64,000 nucleotides of DNA from Shewanella atlantica (GCF_003966265.1 NZ_RXNV01000001.1:868001-932000), one strand, 5' to 3'; positions 17,997 through 26,794 are shown, counted from the first letter of the stretch. Translations and numbers: made by a program. The notes: a model not told the origin generated them from the letters alone.

Positions 17997-18333
17997 GATG
18001 ACCTCTTAACGGGTAATTAATAACATTAGCTTCGCGTACGGATCCCTCTGATAGCGCTTTGCAGGTAAAGCATAAAGCCATTCTCGTTCGGAGAAACGCC
18101 TCAAACTCATTACCTATAAGTTCAAACTAAGCGCACAGTAAAGATTTGCAGATGACCAGATTACGCCTTTAGCGGGCCATTCTTCAATAGAAATTTCAAT
18201 ATATTTTACAAAATCGCACATTTTGCTATAAATAAATGAACAAAAAGCTTTCATGTTCATTATTTCTAACATAGCATGGAAAATATCAACCGCTCACAAT
18301 AACAACGAATAATACTGAATCGGGGTATATGCT
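17997..18333. other. puuC-transaminase divergent control region
   Basis: This 337-bp spacer drives two divergent transcripts. The part nearest the transaminase gene is very AT-rich and holds two PuuR-like sites in opposite orientation (18228-18268). No ORF is supported. Confidence 0.55.
18228..18268. promoter_or_regulatory. paired, inverted PuuR-like operators
   Basis: ATGAACA at 18236-18242 and TGTTCAT at 18254-18260 form a palindrome with an 11-base centre. Extended to 15 bases, the plus-strand site (18228-18242) matches 11 of 15 and the minus-strand site (18254-18268) 12 of 15 positions of the E. coli PuuR consensus as I recall it, and both keep the complete ATGAACA end. The site lies about 70-100 bases upstream of the transaminase gene and 230-270 bases from puuC. 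Confidence 0.6.
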
Positions 18334-19671
18334 ATGTCAGATAGTCAGACAAATATGCAAGGCGAAGCGCAATCACTTGAACACTACTGGATGCCGTTTA
18401 CGGCAAACAGGCAGTTCAAATCGAAACCGAGACTGCTCGCCGAAGCACAAGGCATGTATTACAAAGATACCAAGGGCAGATCCGTACTCGATGGCACGGC
18501 AGGGCTATGGTGTTGTAATGCGGGTCATGGGCGCAAAGAGATCTCGCAGGCTGTCAGTAAACAGATCCATCAGATGGACTATGCTCCCTCATTTCAGATG
18601 GGGCATCCCCTTGCCTTCGAGCTGGCCGAGCGCCTGGCTCAGATAAGTCCTGAAGGGTTGAATAAGGTGTTCTTCACCAACTCCGGATCGGAGTCGGTCG
18701 ACAGCGCTCTAAAAATTGCCATTAATTATCACAGAGCCAGAGGTGAATCGACCAGAACCCGTTTCATCGGTCGCGAGCTTGGCTATCACGGTGTCGGCTT
18801 CGGTGGAATATCTGTCGGCGGCATCGGCGGTAACCGTAAGACCTTCAGCCAGCAACTATTGCCGGGTGTCGACCATCTGCCCCATACATTAGATATGCAA
18901 GGCAACGCCTTCAGTCGTGGTATGCCTAAGACCGGAGCCGAAAAAGCGGACGTGTTGGAGCAGTTGGTTGCGCTTCACGGCGCTGAGAATATCGCCGCCG
19001 TGATTGTCGAACCTATGTCTGGTTCGGCCGGTGTGATTTTGCCACCGGAAGGCTACCTGCAAAGACTCAGAGAGATCACCAAAAAATATGGAATTTTGCT
19101 GATTTTTGATGAGGTGATCACCGGGTTTGGCCGCGTGGGCGATGCATTTGCCAGCCAGCGCTGGGGCGTCACGCCTGACATGATCACCACCGCTAAGGCG
19201 CTCAACAACGGGGCTATTCCCATGGGCGCCGTACTCATCGACGACGCCATCTATGATGCCAGCATGCAGGGCCCCGATGGTATCGAGCTGTTTCATGGCT
19301 ATACCTATTCGGGTCACCCGGTCGCTGCGGCTGCGGCCATAGCAAGCTTAGATATCTACCAAAACGAGCAGCTTTTCGAGCGTAGCAGAGAGCTTGAAGG
19401 CTATTTCGAAGAGGCCGTTCATAGTCTCAAGGGACTGCCGAACATCATCGACATCCGCAACATAGGTTTAGTAGGTGGCATTCAATTCTCTCCCAGCGAA
19501 GAGGGGGTAGGAAAACGAGGCTTTGGTATTTTCGAACATTGCTTTGCTAATGGCACCTTAGTCAGAGCCACCGCAGATATTATCGCAATCTCCCCGCCAT
19601 TAATCATCGATAAGCAGCAGATCGATCAGATAGTCAACACCTTAGGTGATGCTATCCGGGCTGTGGGTTAA
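18334..19671 (+). CDS. omega-amino acid:pyruvate transaminase (beta-alanine/putrescine type)
   Basis: This 445-residue class III PLP aminotransferase moves the amino group of an omega-amino acid to pyruvate. The start EHYWMPFTANRQFK and DGTAGLWCCNAGHGRKEI are hallmarks of the beta-alanine:pyruvate type (BauA/OapT). PLP contacts are NSGSESVDSALK, FDEVITGFGR and the Schiff-base Lys in TTAKALNNG. A CoA-acylating dehydrogenase follows, so beta-alanine would go through malonate semialdehyde to acetyl-CoA. A putrescine or GABA transaminase role (SpuC/PuuE) is also plausible given the PuuR-like sites upstream. Confidence 0.87.
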   Translation: MSDSQTNMQGEAQSLEHYWMPFTANRQFKSKPRLLAEAQGMYYKDTKGRSVLDGTAGLWCCNAGHGRKEISQAVSKQIHQMDYAPSFQMGHPLAFELAERLAQISPEGLNKVFFTNSGSESVDSALKIAINYHRARGESTRTRFIGRELGYHGVGFGGISVGGIGGNRKTFSQQLLPGVDHLPHTLDMQGNAFSRGMPKTGAEKADVLEQLVALHGAENIAAVIVEPMSGSAGVILPPEGYLQRLREITKKYGILLIFDEVITGFGRVGDAFASQRWGVTPDMITTAKALNNGAIPMGAVLIDDAIYDASMQGPDGIELFHGYTYSGHPVAAAAAIASLDIYQNEQLFERSRELEGYFEEAVHSLKGLPNIIDIRNIGLVGGIQFSPSEEGVGKRGFGIFEHCFANGTLVRATADIIAISPPLIIDKQQIDQIVNTLGDAIRAVG

Positions 19672-19774
19672 TAGCCAAATAATTTTAACGAACAGATATT
19701 TCAGGCGTGTAGAGCGCCTGGAATCGACACAAAATTATCATACCTGCAGTGCAGGAAATAAAGGATTAAGTAAG
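19672..19774. other. transaminase-dehydrogenase intercistronic gap
   Basis: Two short hairpins occupy this gap: CAGGCG/CGCCTG at 19702-19720 and CCTGCA/TGCAGG at 19743-19755. Neither has a T-run, so the two genes are probably still cotranscribed. Confidence 0.4.
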
Positions 19775-21265
19775 ATGCAGACGATCACTCATTTCATCAA
19801 CGGCAGCCATACTGAAACAAGCGAGCGCACGGCTCAGGTATTCGAGCCCGCCACCGGAGAGCAGAGCGCGACGGTATCTCTGGCCAGTGCGGTTGAGGTT
19901 GCCGGCGCGATTGAGTTGGCTAAGAGCGCACATAAGAGCTGGTCTCAGGTCTCACCGTTAAATCGTGCCAGAGTACTGTTTAAGTTCAAGGCATTGGTTG
20001 AAGACAATATCGATGAGTTAGCACAGCTCATCACCCGTGAACACGGCAAGGTATTAGACGATGCCAAGGGCGAGATAATTCGTGGCCTTGAGGTTGTCGA
20101 ATTTGCCTGCGGCATTCCGCATCTGCTTAAAGGTGAGCACACCGAGCAGGTCGGTACCGGCGTCGATGCATGGCATGTGAATCAATCGCTCGGCGTCGTG
20201 GCCGGTATCGCTCCGTTCAACTTCCCGGTCATGGTCCCCATGTGGATGTTCCCTATCGCGATTGCCAGTGGTAACACCTTTATCATGAAGCCATCGGAAA
20301 AAGATCCGAGCTCAGTGATGCGCCTGGCCGAACTGCTTAGTGAAGCGGGTCTGCCCGATGGCGTGTTCAATGTCGTCAACGGTGATAAAGAGGCGGTCGA
20401 TACCCTTCTGACTCATAGAGATATTCAAGCCGTCAGTTTTGTCGGCTCGACCCCCATCGCCGAGTACATCTATGAGACGGCGTCTAAACACGGTAAACGA
20501 GTACAGGCACTGGGTGGCGCGAAAAACCATATGTTACTCATGCCCGATGCCGATCTCGATCAAGCCGTCGGCGCTTTGATGGGCGCGGCCTACGGCTCAG
20601 CCGGAGAACGCTGTATGGCGATATCAGTGGTACTGGCGGTAGGCGACTCCGGCGATGCACTGGTTGAAAAACTGCTACCACAGATAAAAGCCCTGCGCGT
20701 GGGTAACGGAGTAACTCCGGAGATGGATATGGGACCTTTAATTTCCGCGCAGCATCTGGCCAAGGTCACCGACTATGTCGAAGCCGGTGTGGCAGAAGGT
20801 GCCACCCTGCTCGCCGATGGCCGGGAATTAACGGTTGCAGATCATGAGCAGGGATATTTCCTCGGTGGCTGCCTGTTCGATAACGTCACCCCCGAGATGA
20901 CTATCTACAAGGAGGAGATCTTCGGTCCGGTACTCGCTATCGTCCGAGTCGACGATTACGCCGAGGCACTCGAACTCATTAACGAACATGAGTTTGGTAA
21001 CGGCACCGCCATCTTTACCCAAAGTGGCGAGGCGGCAAGACATTTCTGCCATCACGTTCAGGTGGGTATGGTCGGCGTTAACGTGCCGATCCCCGTTCCT
21101 ATGGCCTTCCATAGCTTCGGTGGCTGGAAGCGCTCACTGTTTGGTCCGCTACATATGCATGGACCCGATGGCGTTCGTTTCTATACCAAGCGCAAGGCTA
21201 TTACTGCCCGCTGGCCAAAGCCTAAAAATGCTCAGGCAGAGTTTGTCATGCCAACCATGAAGTGA
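19775..21265 (+). CDS. mmsA: CoA-acylating methylmalonate/malonate semialdehyde dehydrogenase
   Basis: The product is a 496-residue MmsA-type enzyme that converts malonate or methylmalonate semialdehyde to acetyl- or propionyl-CoA with CO2 and NADH. The start at 19775 has AAGGA upstream and gives MQTITHFINGSHTETS, the normal MmsA N-terminus; the frame is open further upstream but overlaps the transaminase. Typical motifs are APFNFPVMVPMWMFP, GSTPIAEYIY and the catalytic Cys in GSAGERCMA, and the usual catalytic Glu is replaced by the ALGGAKNH loop, as in CoA-acylating members. In Pseudomonas the same gene pair (bauA, bauC) degrades beta-alanine. Confidence 0.9.
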   Translation: MQTITHFINGSHTETSERTAQVFEPATGEQSATVSLASAVEVAGAIELAKSAHKSWSQVSPLNRARVLFKFKALVEDNIDELAQLITREHGKVLDDAKGEIIRGLEVVEFACGIPHLLKGEHTEQVGTGVDAWHVNQSLGVVAGIAPFNFPVMVPMWMFPIAIASGNTFIMKPSEKDPSSVMRLAELLSEAGLPDGVFNVVNGDKEAVDTLLTHRDIQAVSFVGSTPIAEYIYETASKHGKRVQALGGAKNHMLLMPDADLDQAVGALMGAAYGSAGERCMAISVVLAVGDSGDALVEKLLPQIKALRVGNGVTPEMDMGPLISAQHLAKVTDYVEAGVAEGATLLADGRELTVADHEQGYFLGGCLFDNVTPEMTIYKEEIFGPVLAIVRVDDYAEALELINEHEFGNGTAIFTQSGEAARHFCHHVQVGMVGVNVPIPVPMAFHSFGGWKRSLFGPLHMHGPDGVRFYTKRKAITARWPKPKNAQAEFVMPTMK

Positions 21266-21340
21266 TCATCACCAAGGTGCAGCTTGTCTGCGCCTTTACT
21301 ATTTCCCCCTACTTGCTAACTCAGATGGAGATGACAGACC

Positions 21341-21703
21341 TTGAATATTGACTCAATCATTAATTTTTCGACCAGTCAGGCCGACATTGAAAATTTTAAA
21401 CCGGAGCAGGAGAAGATCTTATCCGGCGAGCCACTACAACAGGTTGAAAACCACTACTCAAGCCCCTGCAAACAGTTTGATGCTGGCGTATGGAGTGGTG
21501 ACAAAGGTGCCTGGAAGGTCAGTTACACCGAGCACGAATATTGCGAAATACTCGATGGCTCCAGCATCATCACAGATAGCAAGGGTAGCTCTATGCGGGT
21601 TAACCAGGGAGACAAGTTTGTTATCCCGGCCGGATTTAACGGCACATGGGAGGTTTTAGACACCTGTAAGAAAATCTATGTGGTCTTCCAACAGAAAAGC
21701 TGA
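21341..21703 (+). CDS. cupin domain protein (DUF861/cupin_3 type)
   Basis: This is a 120-residue single-domain cupin. The core reads EHEYCEILDGSSIITDS, then VNQGDKFVIPAGFNGTWEVLD, the usual two cupin motifs of the DUF861 group. The only suitable start is a TTG at 21341, ten bases after GGAG; the nearby ATG at 21331 hits a stop after six codons. It follows mmsA by 75 bp and is probably its operon partner. Members are often next to amino-acid or polyamine oxidation genes, but the reaction is unknown. Confidence 0.78.
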   Translation: MNIDSIINFSTSQADIENFKPEQEKILSGEPLQQVENHYSSPCKQFDAGVWSGDKGAWKVSYTEHEYCEILDGSSIITDSKGSSMRVNQGDKFVIPAGFNGTWEVLDTCKKIYVVFQQKS

Positions 21704-21860
21704 AACACCACATAGTCTTAATAAATTGAAGTAGAGCTAGATTGAAACTTAAGTTTCATAACCGACACCATGAGGTACAGCAACTTAGCTGCTGTTTGGT
21801 ACACATGATATGGACTCTTAGAAGTCATTTATGTCAATAAAGTAAAATGGAGAAACTACC

Positions 21861-22580
21861 GTGTATAAAAAATTCAATAAAAAACGGATTGCCCAGGTTA
21901 CCGGCCTAACATTGGCTGCAGCGCTAATCTCACCTATGGTATCGGCAGAAGTATCGGGCGAAATTGGAGTCACCAGTGACTACCGTTTTCGCGGAGTATC
22001 ACAAACAGCCGGTGACTTTGCCGTTCAGGGTGGCATCGACTACAGCGCCGATAATGGCTTTTTCGTAGGGGCGTGGGCCAGTAACGTTGATGATGAAAGT
22101 TATGATGCCGATGTAGAGATAGACATCTACGCCGGTTATTGGGGCGCTTTCGGGGAAGATGAAGAGTTCGAATACGATGTCACCCTGACCTACTACACCT
22201 ACCCGGGGCAAGATGAGAGCACTAAATATTTAGAGGCAACGGTAGGATTTTACTTTGCGGGTTTCCACCTGGCACAGTGGTACACCAACGATTATGCCAA
22301 CGCAGATGTAGACCTTCACTATACAGAGCTCAACTACTCCTATGAGTTTGTTGAAAACTGGAGTATCGATGCCCATGTGGGTTATAGCTATGGTGATGGA
22401 GCCGATCTTGATTGGGGCGAAGACTATATGGATTACTCCATTGGTGTCTCTACAGAGCTTGCAGGCGTAGGCTTGTCTCTGGCCTGGCTAGATACCAACC
22501 TTAGCGACGATAACATGATTGACTCCGGCGCATGGAAAAATGAAGGTACGGTATTAGCCACCGCCAGTTACGCATTCTAA
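21861..22580 (+). CDS. TorF-family putative outer-membrane porin
   Basis: This 239-residue protein has a Sec signal peptide (residues 1 to about 29, ending VSA) and a mature part beginning EVSGEIGVTSDYRFRGVSQT, the signature of the TorF/gcw_chp family. Alternating polar and aromatic strands and a terminal Phe (ASYAF) fit an outer-membrane beta-barrel, and the many Asp/Glu residues suit a marine or cation-facing pore. It begins with GTG, eight bases after GGAG. It has its own strong terminator. Solute is unknown. Confidence 0.85.
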   Translation: MYKKFNKKRIAQVTGLTLAAALISPMVSAEVSGEIGVTSDYRFRGVSQTAGDFAVQGGIDYSADNGFFVGAWASNVDDESYDADVEIDIYAGYWGAFGEDEEFEYDVTLTYYTYPGQDESTKYLEATVGFYFAGFHLAQWYTNDYANADVDLHYTELNYSYEFVENWSIDAHVGYSYGDGADLDWGEDYMDYSIGVSTELAGVGLSLAWLDTNLSDDNMIDSGAWKNEGTVLATASYAF

Positions 22581-22610
22581 AACGCCTTAATTCACATCAT
22601 TATTTCAATA

Positions 22611-22637
22611 AAAAAACCGCCATCTGGCGGTTTTTTT
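22611..22637. terminator. bidirectional intrinsic terminator
   Basis: CCGCCA (22617-22622) and TGGCGG (22625-22630) make a stem flanked by an A-run on the left and seven T on the right. It ends the porin transcript and, read on the minus strand, also the small gene at 22652. Confidence 0.9.
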
Positions 22638-22651
22638 ATTGAGTCACAGCA

Positions 22652-22834
22652 CTACTTTATATCATCGACTCGCGGCGTTTCGCCACGTATGACCTGCTGT
22701 TCCAGCCTTCGCCAGCACAGACCTAAATCGGTATGATTTTCACGACGTTCCGGGAAGGTTTTTGAGAGGCTTTCAATAAGCTCAGCCTGCCTGTGACATA
22801 GTTGAGCCCATTGCTCAGCATTAGATAGATGCAT
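22652..22834 (-). CDS. small hypothetical protein
   Basis: This 60-residue polar, helix-prone protein (NAEQWAQLCHRQAELIESLSK, then LCWRRLEQQVIRG) starts with an ATG eight bases after AAGGA. It ends 15 bases from the bidirectional terminator, as real genes do. I do not recognise the family. It carries no signal peptide or membrane segment. Confidence 0.6.
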   Translation of the reverse strand: MHLSNAEQWAQLCHRQAELIESLSKTFPERRENHTDLGLCWRRLEQQVIRGETPRVDDIK

Positions 22835-23248
22835 AGCGTTATCCTTAACTCTGATGAGAGAATAAAATAATCCTTATCTTCAATTGAGTCTAACAGAAAC
22901 TCACCTAAACGTGATCAAATACCAACCATTATAAGAAAGTGATCTACTCAGAGTGACTTTTGGCAAACTAATTCAAGGCGAATGGATGAGACAATGGTGA
23001 TCCCTTGTGAAATCATTCAACGCAGAAGTAGGCAGCCAAAAACACTCCTGAAAGGCGAGTTTTAGCGCATCCGATGCTGCGTTAACGAACTTAAACGTAG
23101 AATAACTATGCTTTTCACTCGTTGCCTTGCCTCAGAAGCGCTAAATTATCGCTGAGCGATCACATCTTTATATTGATTGGTATTATCTACTACCAAAACG
23201 TTAACGGCCGGAGTATCTTTAAGAAAACGAGTCTAAAAGGATGACTAA
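22835..23248. other. spacer occupied mostly by a MITE-like repeat
   Basis: Apart from about 80 bases at each side, this spacer is filled by repeat copy A (22918-23183). The right end holds AAGGAT, the ribosome site of the next gene. Confidence 0.6.
22918..23183. mobile_element. MITE-like dispersed repeat, copy A
   Basis: This 266-bp noncoding element begins AATACCAACCATTATA and ends with the near complement, TATTGATTGGTATT. It shares with 48818-49005 blocks such as ATAAGAAAGTG, ATTCAAGGCGAA, AATGGTGATCCCTT, CAGAAGTAGGC, CCAAAAACACTCC, AAAGGCGAGTTTTAGCGC and TTAAACGTAGAATAA, and a looser likeness with 54763-55044. It has terminal inverted repeats but no ORF, so it is non-autonomous. Confidence 0.8.
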
Positions 23249-23593
23249 ATGACCCCTACTGTATTAAAGATTATTTTTATCGCTATCGGGATTGTCCTCG
23301 CCTATAAATTGATATTCAGCGGTAAGAAGGGACTCACGATTTTTGAGATGCATTTTAAGGATGGCAGATTAGCCTCCCATAAAGGAAAGATCCCGGAGAA
23401 GTTTCAAAAAGAGTGCCGCGCTATCGCTAAGGCAGAGAAACTCACCTGTTCAGTAAAGTGTGAGAAAGCAGGCACTGTCAGACTACATGTATCGGCCAAT
23501 GTCAGCGACGCTATCACCCAAAGGATCCGTAACCTGTTTCCATTCGAGTATTACGACAAGAAACAGGTCGACAACAGCCGTCAGGCGGGTTAA
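23249..23593 (+). CDS. DUF3634-like membrane-anchored small protein
   Basis: This is a 114-residue protein with one N-terminal membrane segment (about residues 5-22, LKIIFIAIGIVLAYKLIF) and a basic cytoplasmic domain GLTIFEMHFKDGRLASHKGKIP. That arrangement matches DUF3634 proteins of Shewanella and Vibrio as I remember them. AAGGATGACTAA precedes the ATG. Function unknown. It ends at a strong hairpin shared with the convergent lipoprotein gene. Confidence 0.7.
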   Translation: MTPTVLKIIFIAIGIVLAYKLIFSGKKGLTIFEMHFKDGRLASHKGKIPEKFQKECRAIAKAEKLTCSVKCEKAGTVRLHVSANVSDAITQRIRNLFPFEYYDKKQVDNSRQAG

Positions 23594-23595
23594 AT

Positions 23596-23632
23596 AATAA
23601 GTGACTAGGCTCCAGGGTCTAGTCACTTATTA
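23596..23632. terminator. bidirectional hairpin terminator
   Basis: AATAAGTGACTAG and its complement CTAGTCACTTATT form a 13-bp perfect stem with a ten-base loop between two convergent stop codons. The flanks are AT-rich but lack long T-runs. Confidence 0.7.
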
Positions 23633-23633
23633 G

Positions 23634-23825
23634 CTAGTTTCTCTCCAGCCTTCCGTCCTGCCTGGCTTCATCTATGATACGTTCATTATTGCCCGCCATA
23701 GGATCCGCTTTAGAATCGAGTACGCCCGTATTATCCGGCTCTACATTGATATCTATAGGTTCAAAATCAAGAGTTGAGCAAGCCGAGATACTCATCAGTA
23801 TAAGAACCAACAATCCCTTTTTCAT
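23634..23825 (-). CDS. small lipoprotein
   Basis: This 63-residue protein has a lipoprotein signal: MKKGLLVLILMSISAC, with the lipobox Cys at residue 16. The mature 48 residues are acidic and unstructured-looking (FEPIDINVEPDNTG). It begins six bases after the DUF368 gene stops, so the two form an operon. Function unknown. Confidence 0.75.
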   Translation of the reverse strand: MKKGLLVLILMSISACSTLDFEPIDINVEPDNTGVLDSKADPMAGNNERIIDEARQDGRLERN

Positions 23826-23831
23826 ATGCGC

Positions 23832-24764
23832 TTAATCCTCACGACCCATGTCGTTACGTGCGGCAAATTGCTCTAGGCCCCACACCAACAAGATCCCACA
23901 TAAAAGTGCACCGACAGCCCAGGCAATATGCGCAGGTTGACCCGTTAGCTGTTCAAACTGCATAGGTGACAGATTCTGCTCCAGCAAGGGGACTTGCTCA
24001 CCTTTGGAGTTACTGCGCCAGCTAAGCACCTCTTTCCATGGCCAAATTTTGCCCAGGGTACCTAACATCAACCCGGTCAGGAAGATAAGCGTCGCATCGT
24101 GGTACTTTCTCAGTAATGCCGACAACAGGTGGCTGAAAGTCAACAAGCCAAAGATGCAGCCTGACGCAAAAATAGCTAATATGGTGATATCAAAGTTTTT
24201 AGCGGCCGCCAATACCGAAGAATAAAGTCCTAACAGCAACAGGATAAAACTGCCTGATATGCCGGGTAACAACATGGCACAGATGGCTATGCTTCCCCCG
24301 ATAAACACATTCAGGTAAGTCATCTCCATCGAGATGGGGTTTAGCATAGTTATTCCCCAAGCAAAAGCCACACCAATACCAAACAAGATCAGTCGAACAA
24401 ACGAAAAGCCTTTTACCTGCTTCAGCATATGCACTACAGAGATAAGGATAAGCCCGAAAAAGAAGGACCATACAGGAATAGGATGAGTCACTAGCAGGTA
24501 AGTGATCAGCTTTGATAGGGTGAACACACTGGTTAAAATACCGCCGAAGACACATACCAGAAAAGGGCCATTAATATGCATAAAGGCGCCCTTAATTCCC
24601 AGCTTCTTAATCACCTTGATTAACGTCGGGTTGATACGGCGAATACTCTCAAGCAGGGTATCTAAAATACCTGTGATAAATGCAATCGTGCCACCGGAAA
24701 CTCCGGGAACAACATCGGCGGCGCCCATCGCCATGCCTTTCAGATAAATAAGCAGGTATTTCAA
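23832..24764 (-). CDS. DUF368 membrane protein, undecaprenyl-phosphate translocase-like (PopT type)
   Basis: This 310-residue polytopic protein carries the two DUF368 repeats GAADVVPGVSGGTIAF (residues 14-29) and LLPGISGSF (about 164-172). DUF368 proteins were recently identified as PopT, which returns undecaprenyl phosphate across the inner membrane for cell-wall recycling, mainly at alkaline pH. The start is a TTG at 24764, six bases after AAGGA; there is no better start. A lipoprotein gene follows. Family call is firm; activity is by homology. Confidence 0.85.
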   Translation of the reverse strand: MKYLLIYLKGMAMGAADVVPGVSGGTIAFITGILDTLLESIRRINPTLIKVIKKLGIKGAFMHINGPFLVCVFGGILTSVFTLSKLITYLLVTHPIPVWSFFFGLILISVVHMLKQVKGFSFVRLILFGIGVAFAWGITMLNPISMEMTYLNVFIGGSIAICAMLLPGISGSFILLLLGLYSSVLAAAKNFDITILAIFASGCIFGLLTFSHLLSALLRKYHDATLIFLTGLMLGTLGKIWPWKEVLSWRSNSKGEQVPLLEQNLSPMQFEQLTGQPAHIAWAVGALLCGILLVWGLEQFAARNDMGRED

Positions 24765-24991
24765 GTTCTGTCCTTAATGTAGATTCGACTAAATGTGTAT
24801 TCAACTAAATGTGTATTCAACTGAGCAAGAGGATTATACGTACCAAAGTGAGACAAGTGAAAATGAAGTTTGTTTCATTATTGAAAAAATGCCCTGTTTC
24901 AACCCATGATTGTTAATCATTTGTTATTCACCGGTTTTTCATTTAGTCTAAACTCATCCGACCAGAATAAGAATAACTCAGGAAGATACCG

Positions 24992-25468
24992 ATGGCGCAA
25001 CAGAAACCGACCAAAGTGATGAAGCTTTACAATAGAGTCACCCGTTTACCCTACGGCAATAAGATTTTCTCACTTATGGTGTCTCGCATGGCGCCCTACT
25101 TTGGCACCATAAGACCTTTGATCACTGAGCTCAGACCTCATTACTGCGAATGTTTAATCAAGAAACGACGCGCCGTACATAACCATATTAAAACCGTACA
25201 TGTGATCGCCATCTGTAACGGACTCGAGATGGCTATGGGGGTCATGGCTGAAGCCTCTATTCCTAGTCACCTGAGATGGATACCTAAAGGAATGAGCTTA
25301 GACTACACCGCCAAGGCAGGCAGCGATATTCGTTGTGTGGCCGAGGTCAAACCGGAGCAGTGGGTCGAGGGCGATCTGCTGGTGCCTGTGACCGCCTATG
25401 ATGACAATGATATCGTAGTCGTCCGTGGCCACATCAAGCTGTGGATCTCGGCAAAGCCCCCAAGATAG
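24992..25468 (+). CDS. DUF4442 hotdog-fold protein (thioesterase-like)
   Basis: This 158-residue protein has N-terminal KVMKLYNRVTRLPYGNKIFSL and the helix-strand region HIKTVHVIAICNGLEMAMGVMAEA, which corresponds to the hotdog helix of DUF4442 proteins related to acyl-CoA thioesterases. AGGAAG lies seven bases before the ATG. It stands as a single gene between DUF368 and marR. No catalytic role has been shown for the family to my knowledge. Confidence 0.78.
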   Translation: MAQQKPTKVMKLYNRVTRLPYGNKIFSLMVSRMAPYFGTIRPLITELRPHYCECLIKKRRAVHNHIKTVHVIAICNGLEMAMGVMAEASIPSHLRWIPKGMSLDYTAKAGSDIRCVAEVKPEQWVEGDLLVPVTAYDDNDIVVVRGHIKLWISAKPPR

Positions 25469-25497
25469 CGTTTCTTATAAATAACCTGATTTAATAC

Positions 25498-25929
25498 TCA
25501 ACTCTTTTCAAAGTGAGTCACGAGCTTAGCGACGACTTTCAATGTTGTCGCCAACTCCTGTTCGGTAATGCCTTCGAGCGCTGCGTCACTCCAGGCAGGA
25601 AGAAGCAAACTTAAGCGTTCAAACAACTGGGCGCCCTTTTCTGTATGTTCAATCAATTTAGCCGTCTTATGATCCGGGTTATCTTCAAATGAGACAATGG
25701 CCAATTTTTCCAACTCGTTGGCGATACGCTGCACACTCTGTCTGGTCTGGCCCATGGTTCTCGCAATTTGAGATACCGTTTGTGGTGCATGCTCAATCGC
25801 ACCCAGCACTTTCCAGCGAGCGCTGGTGAGCCCCAATGGTTGGCTCAAGCTATCCCCTTCGGTGATCAATAATCCATTTAGCCTGAATACACTCAGTACC
25901 AGTTGCGTAAAACCTTCATGCTCTGTCAT
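25498..25929 (-). CDS. MarR-family transcriptional regulator
   Basis: This regulator has 143 residues from the ATG at 25929, five bases after GGAG; a longer frame starts at 25953. The winged helix is seen as LTSARWKVLGAIEHAPQTVSQIARTMGQTRQSVQRIANELE, with recognition helix at about residues 58-72 and the wing at DNPDHKTAKLIEHTEKG. It is divergent from a small membrane-protein gene, and the spacer holds a perfect 16-bp-arm palindrome that suits a MarR dimer. It probably represses both genes. Ligand unknown. Confidence 0.88.
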   Translation of the reverse strand: MTEHEGFTQLVLSVFRLNGLLITEGDSLSQPLGLTSARWKVLGAIEHAPQTVSQIARTMGQTRQSVQRIANELEKLAIVSFEDNPDHKTAKLIEHTEKGAQLFERLSLLLPAWSDAALEGITEQELATTLKVVAKLVTHFEKS

Positions 25930-26031
25930 TTCAACTCCAATATTTCTGTGCATTAGTCCTCACCATTAATTGCCGCCATTGATTGTCGCTATTAGTGCTC
26001 ACCATCAACAGAAGTTCAAGAATAGCTAAGT

Positions 26032-26065
26032 GACAACAGGCTGTCAAACTTGACAGCCTGTTGTC
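26032..26065. promoter_or_regulatory. perfect palindrome, likely MarR operator
   Basis: GACAACAGGCTGTCAA and its exact complement are separated by AC, so the arms are 16 bp. MarR dimers bind inverted repeats of this kind. It lies in the spacer between the marR-family gene and the divergent membrane-protein gene. It could also work as an RNA hairpin, but there is no T-run. Confidence 0.7.
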
Positions 26066-26086
26066 GCATATCCATAATGAACAACA

Positions 26087-26105
26087 TTGACAGCACGCTG
26101 TCGAA
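26087..26105. promoter_or_regulatory. second, imperfect MarR-type site
   Basis: TTGACAGCACGCTGTCGAA repeats the TTGACAG half-site of the palindrome at 26032-26065, with GACAG and CTGTC as inverted arms. It lies closer to the membrane-protein gene and could overlap its promoter. Confidence 0.55.
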
Positions 26106-26168
26106 ACTAATTATTAATGTTAATTGAGTACCAATACCAACTGGCCAGCTAAATTCATGGAGCTAACG

Positions 26169-26615
26169 ATGAAAACTAAAATACACCTGATTGCCGCCAT
26201 CACGGCCACACTCTGTATCGCCACCTTCTTTAGCTTCAGCCTGTTGGGGGAGCTATTTGGCACACACACCTTTATCGCTCAGATAAAGAGCAACATCGTC
26301 TTCCCCGGCCTGTTTATCTTAATTCCGGCCATGGCAATCACGGGGATCACGGGTAAGGTGCTAACGAAGGGAAACAGAAGTAAGTTAATCAGGCAGAAAC
26401 TGTTGAGAACCAAATTAGCCGCGGCCAACGGCGCCTTTATCTTACTCCCTGCCGCAATCGTCCTGAACAACTGGGCACAAGCCGGGCAGTTCGAACTCTC
26501 ATTTTATCTTCTACAGGGAGTTGAGTTAATTGCAGGCGCGATGAACCTCTACCTGTTAATGAAGAATGCGACATCGGGCAGGCGGTTAACGGCAAACAAG
26601 AGACGCTATGCTTAG
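26169..26615 (+). CDS. small polytopic membrane protein, likely MarR target
   Basis: This is a 148-residue protein with four hydrophobic segments (about residues 5-25, 38-60, 84-104, 112-130) joined by a basic loop ([20 protein letters not shown]). The ATG at 26169 is six bases after GGAG; the upstream in-frame start is unsupported. I do not recognise the family. Divergence from a marR-family gene over shared operators suggests stress-, drug- or acid-responsive expression. Confidence 0.72.
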   Translation: MKTKIHLIAAITATLCIATFFSFSLLGELFGTHTFIAQIKSNIVFPGLFILIPAMAITGITGKVLTKGNRSKLIRQKLLRTKLAAANGAFILLPAAIVLNNWAQAGQFELSFYLLQGVELIAGAMNLYLLMKNATSGRRLTANKRRYA

Positions 26616-26794
26616 AGAGTCTGAACATTAACAATTGAGCACTAGCCGCCCGGGTAACACCCAAAGCAGTGGATGAACAAGCTCCTTTGTATCCGTTTGT
26701 ATCAAACAGGTCAAAGCGGCTACAATTTGCCAAGGAAGTTAACACCCTTATTACATTAAGGTGATAACACTTCATTTGGTAAAGGGGATCCACC

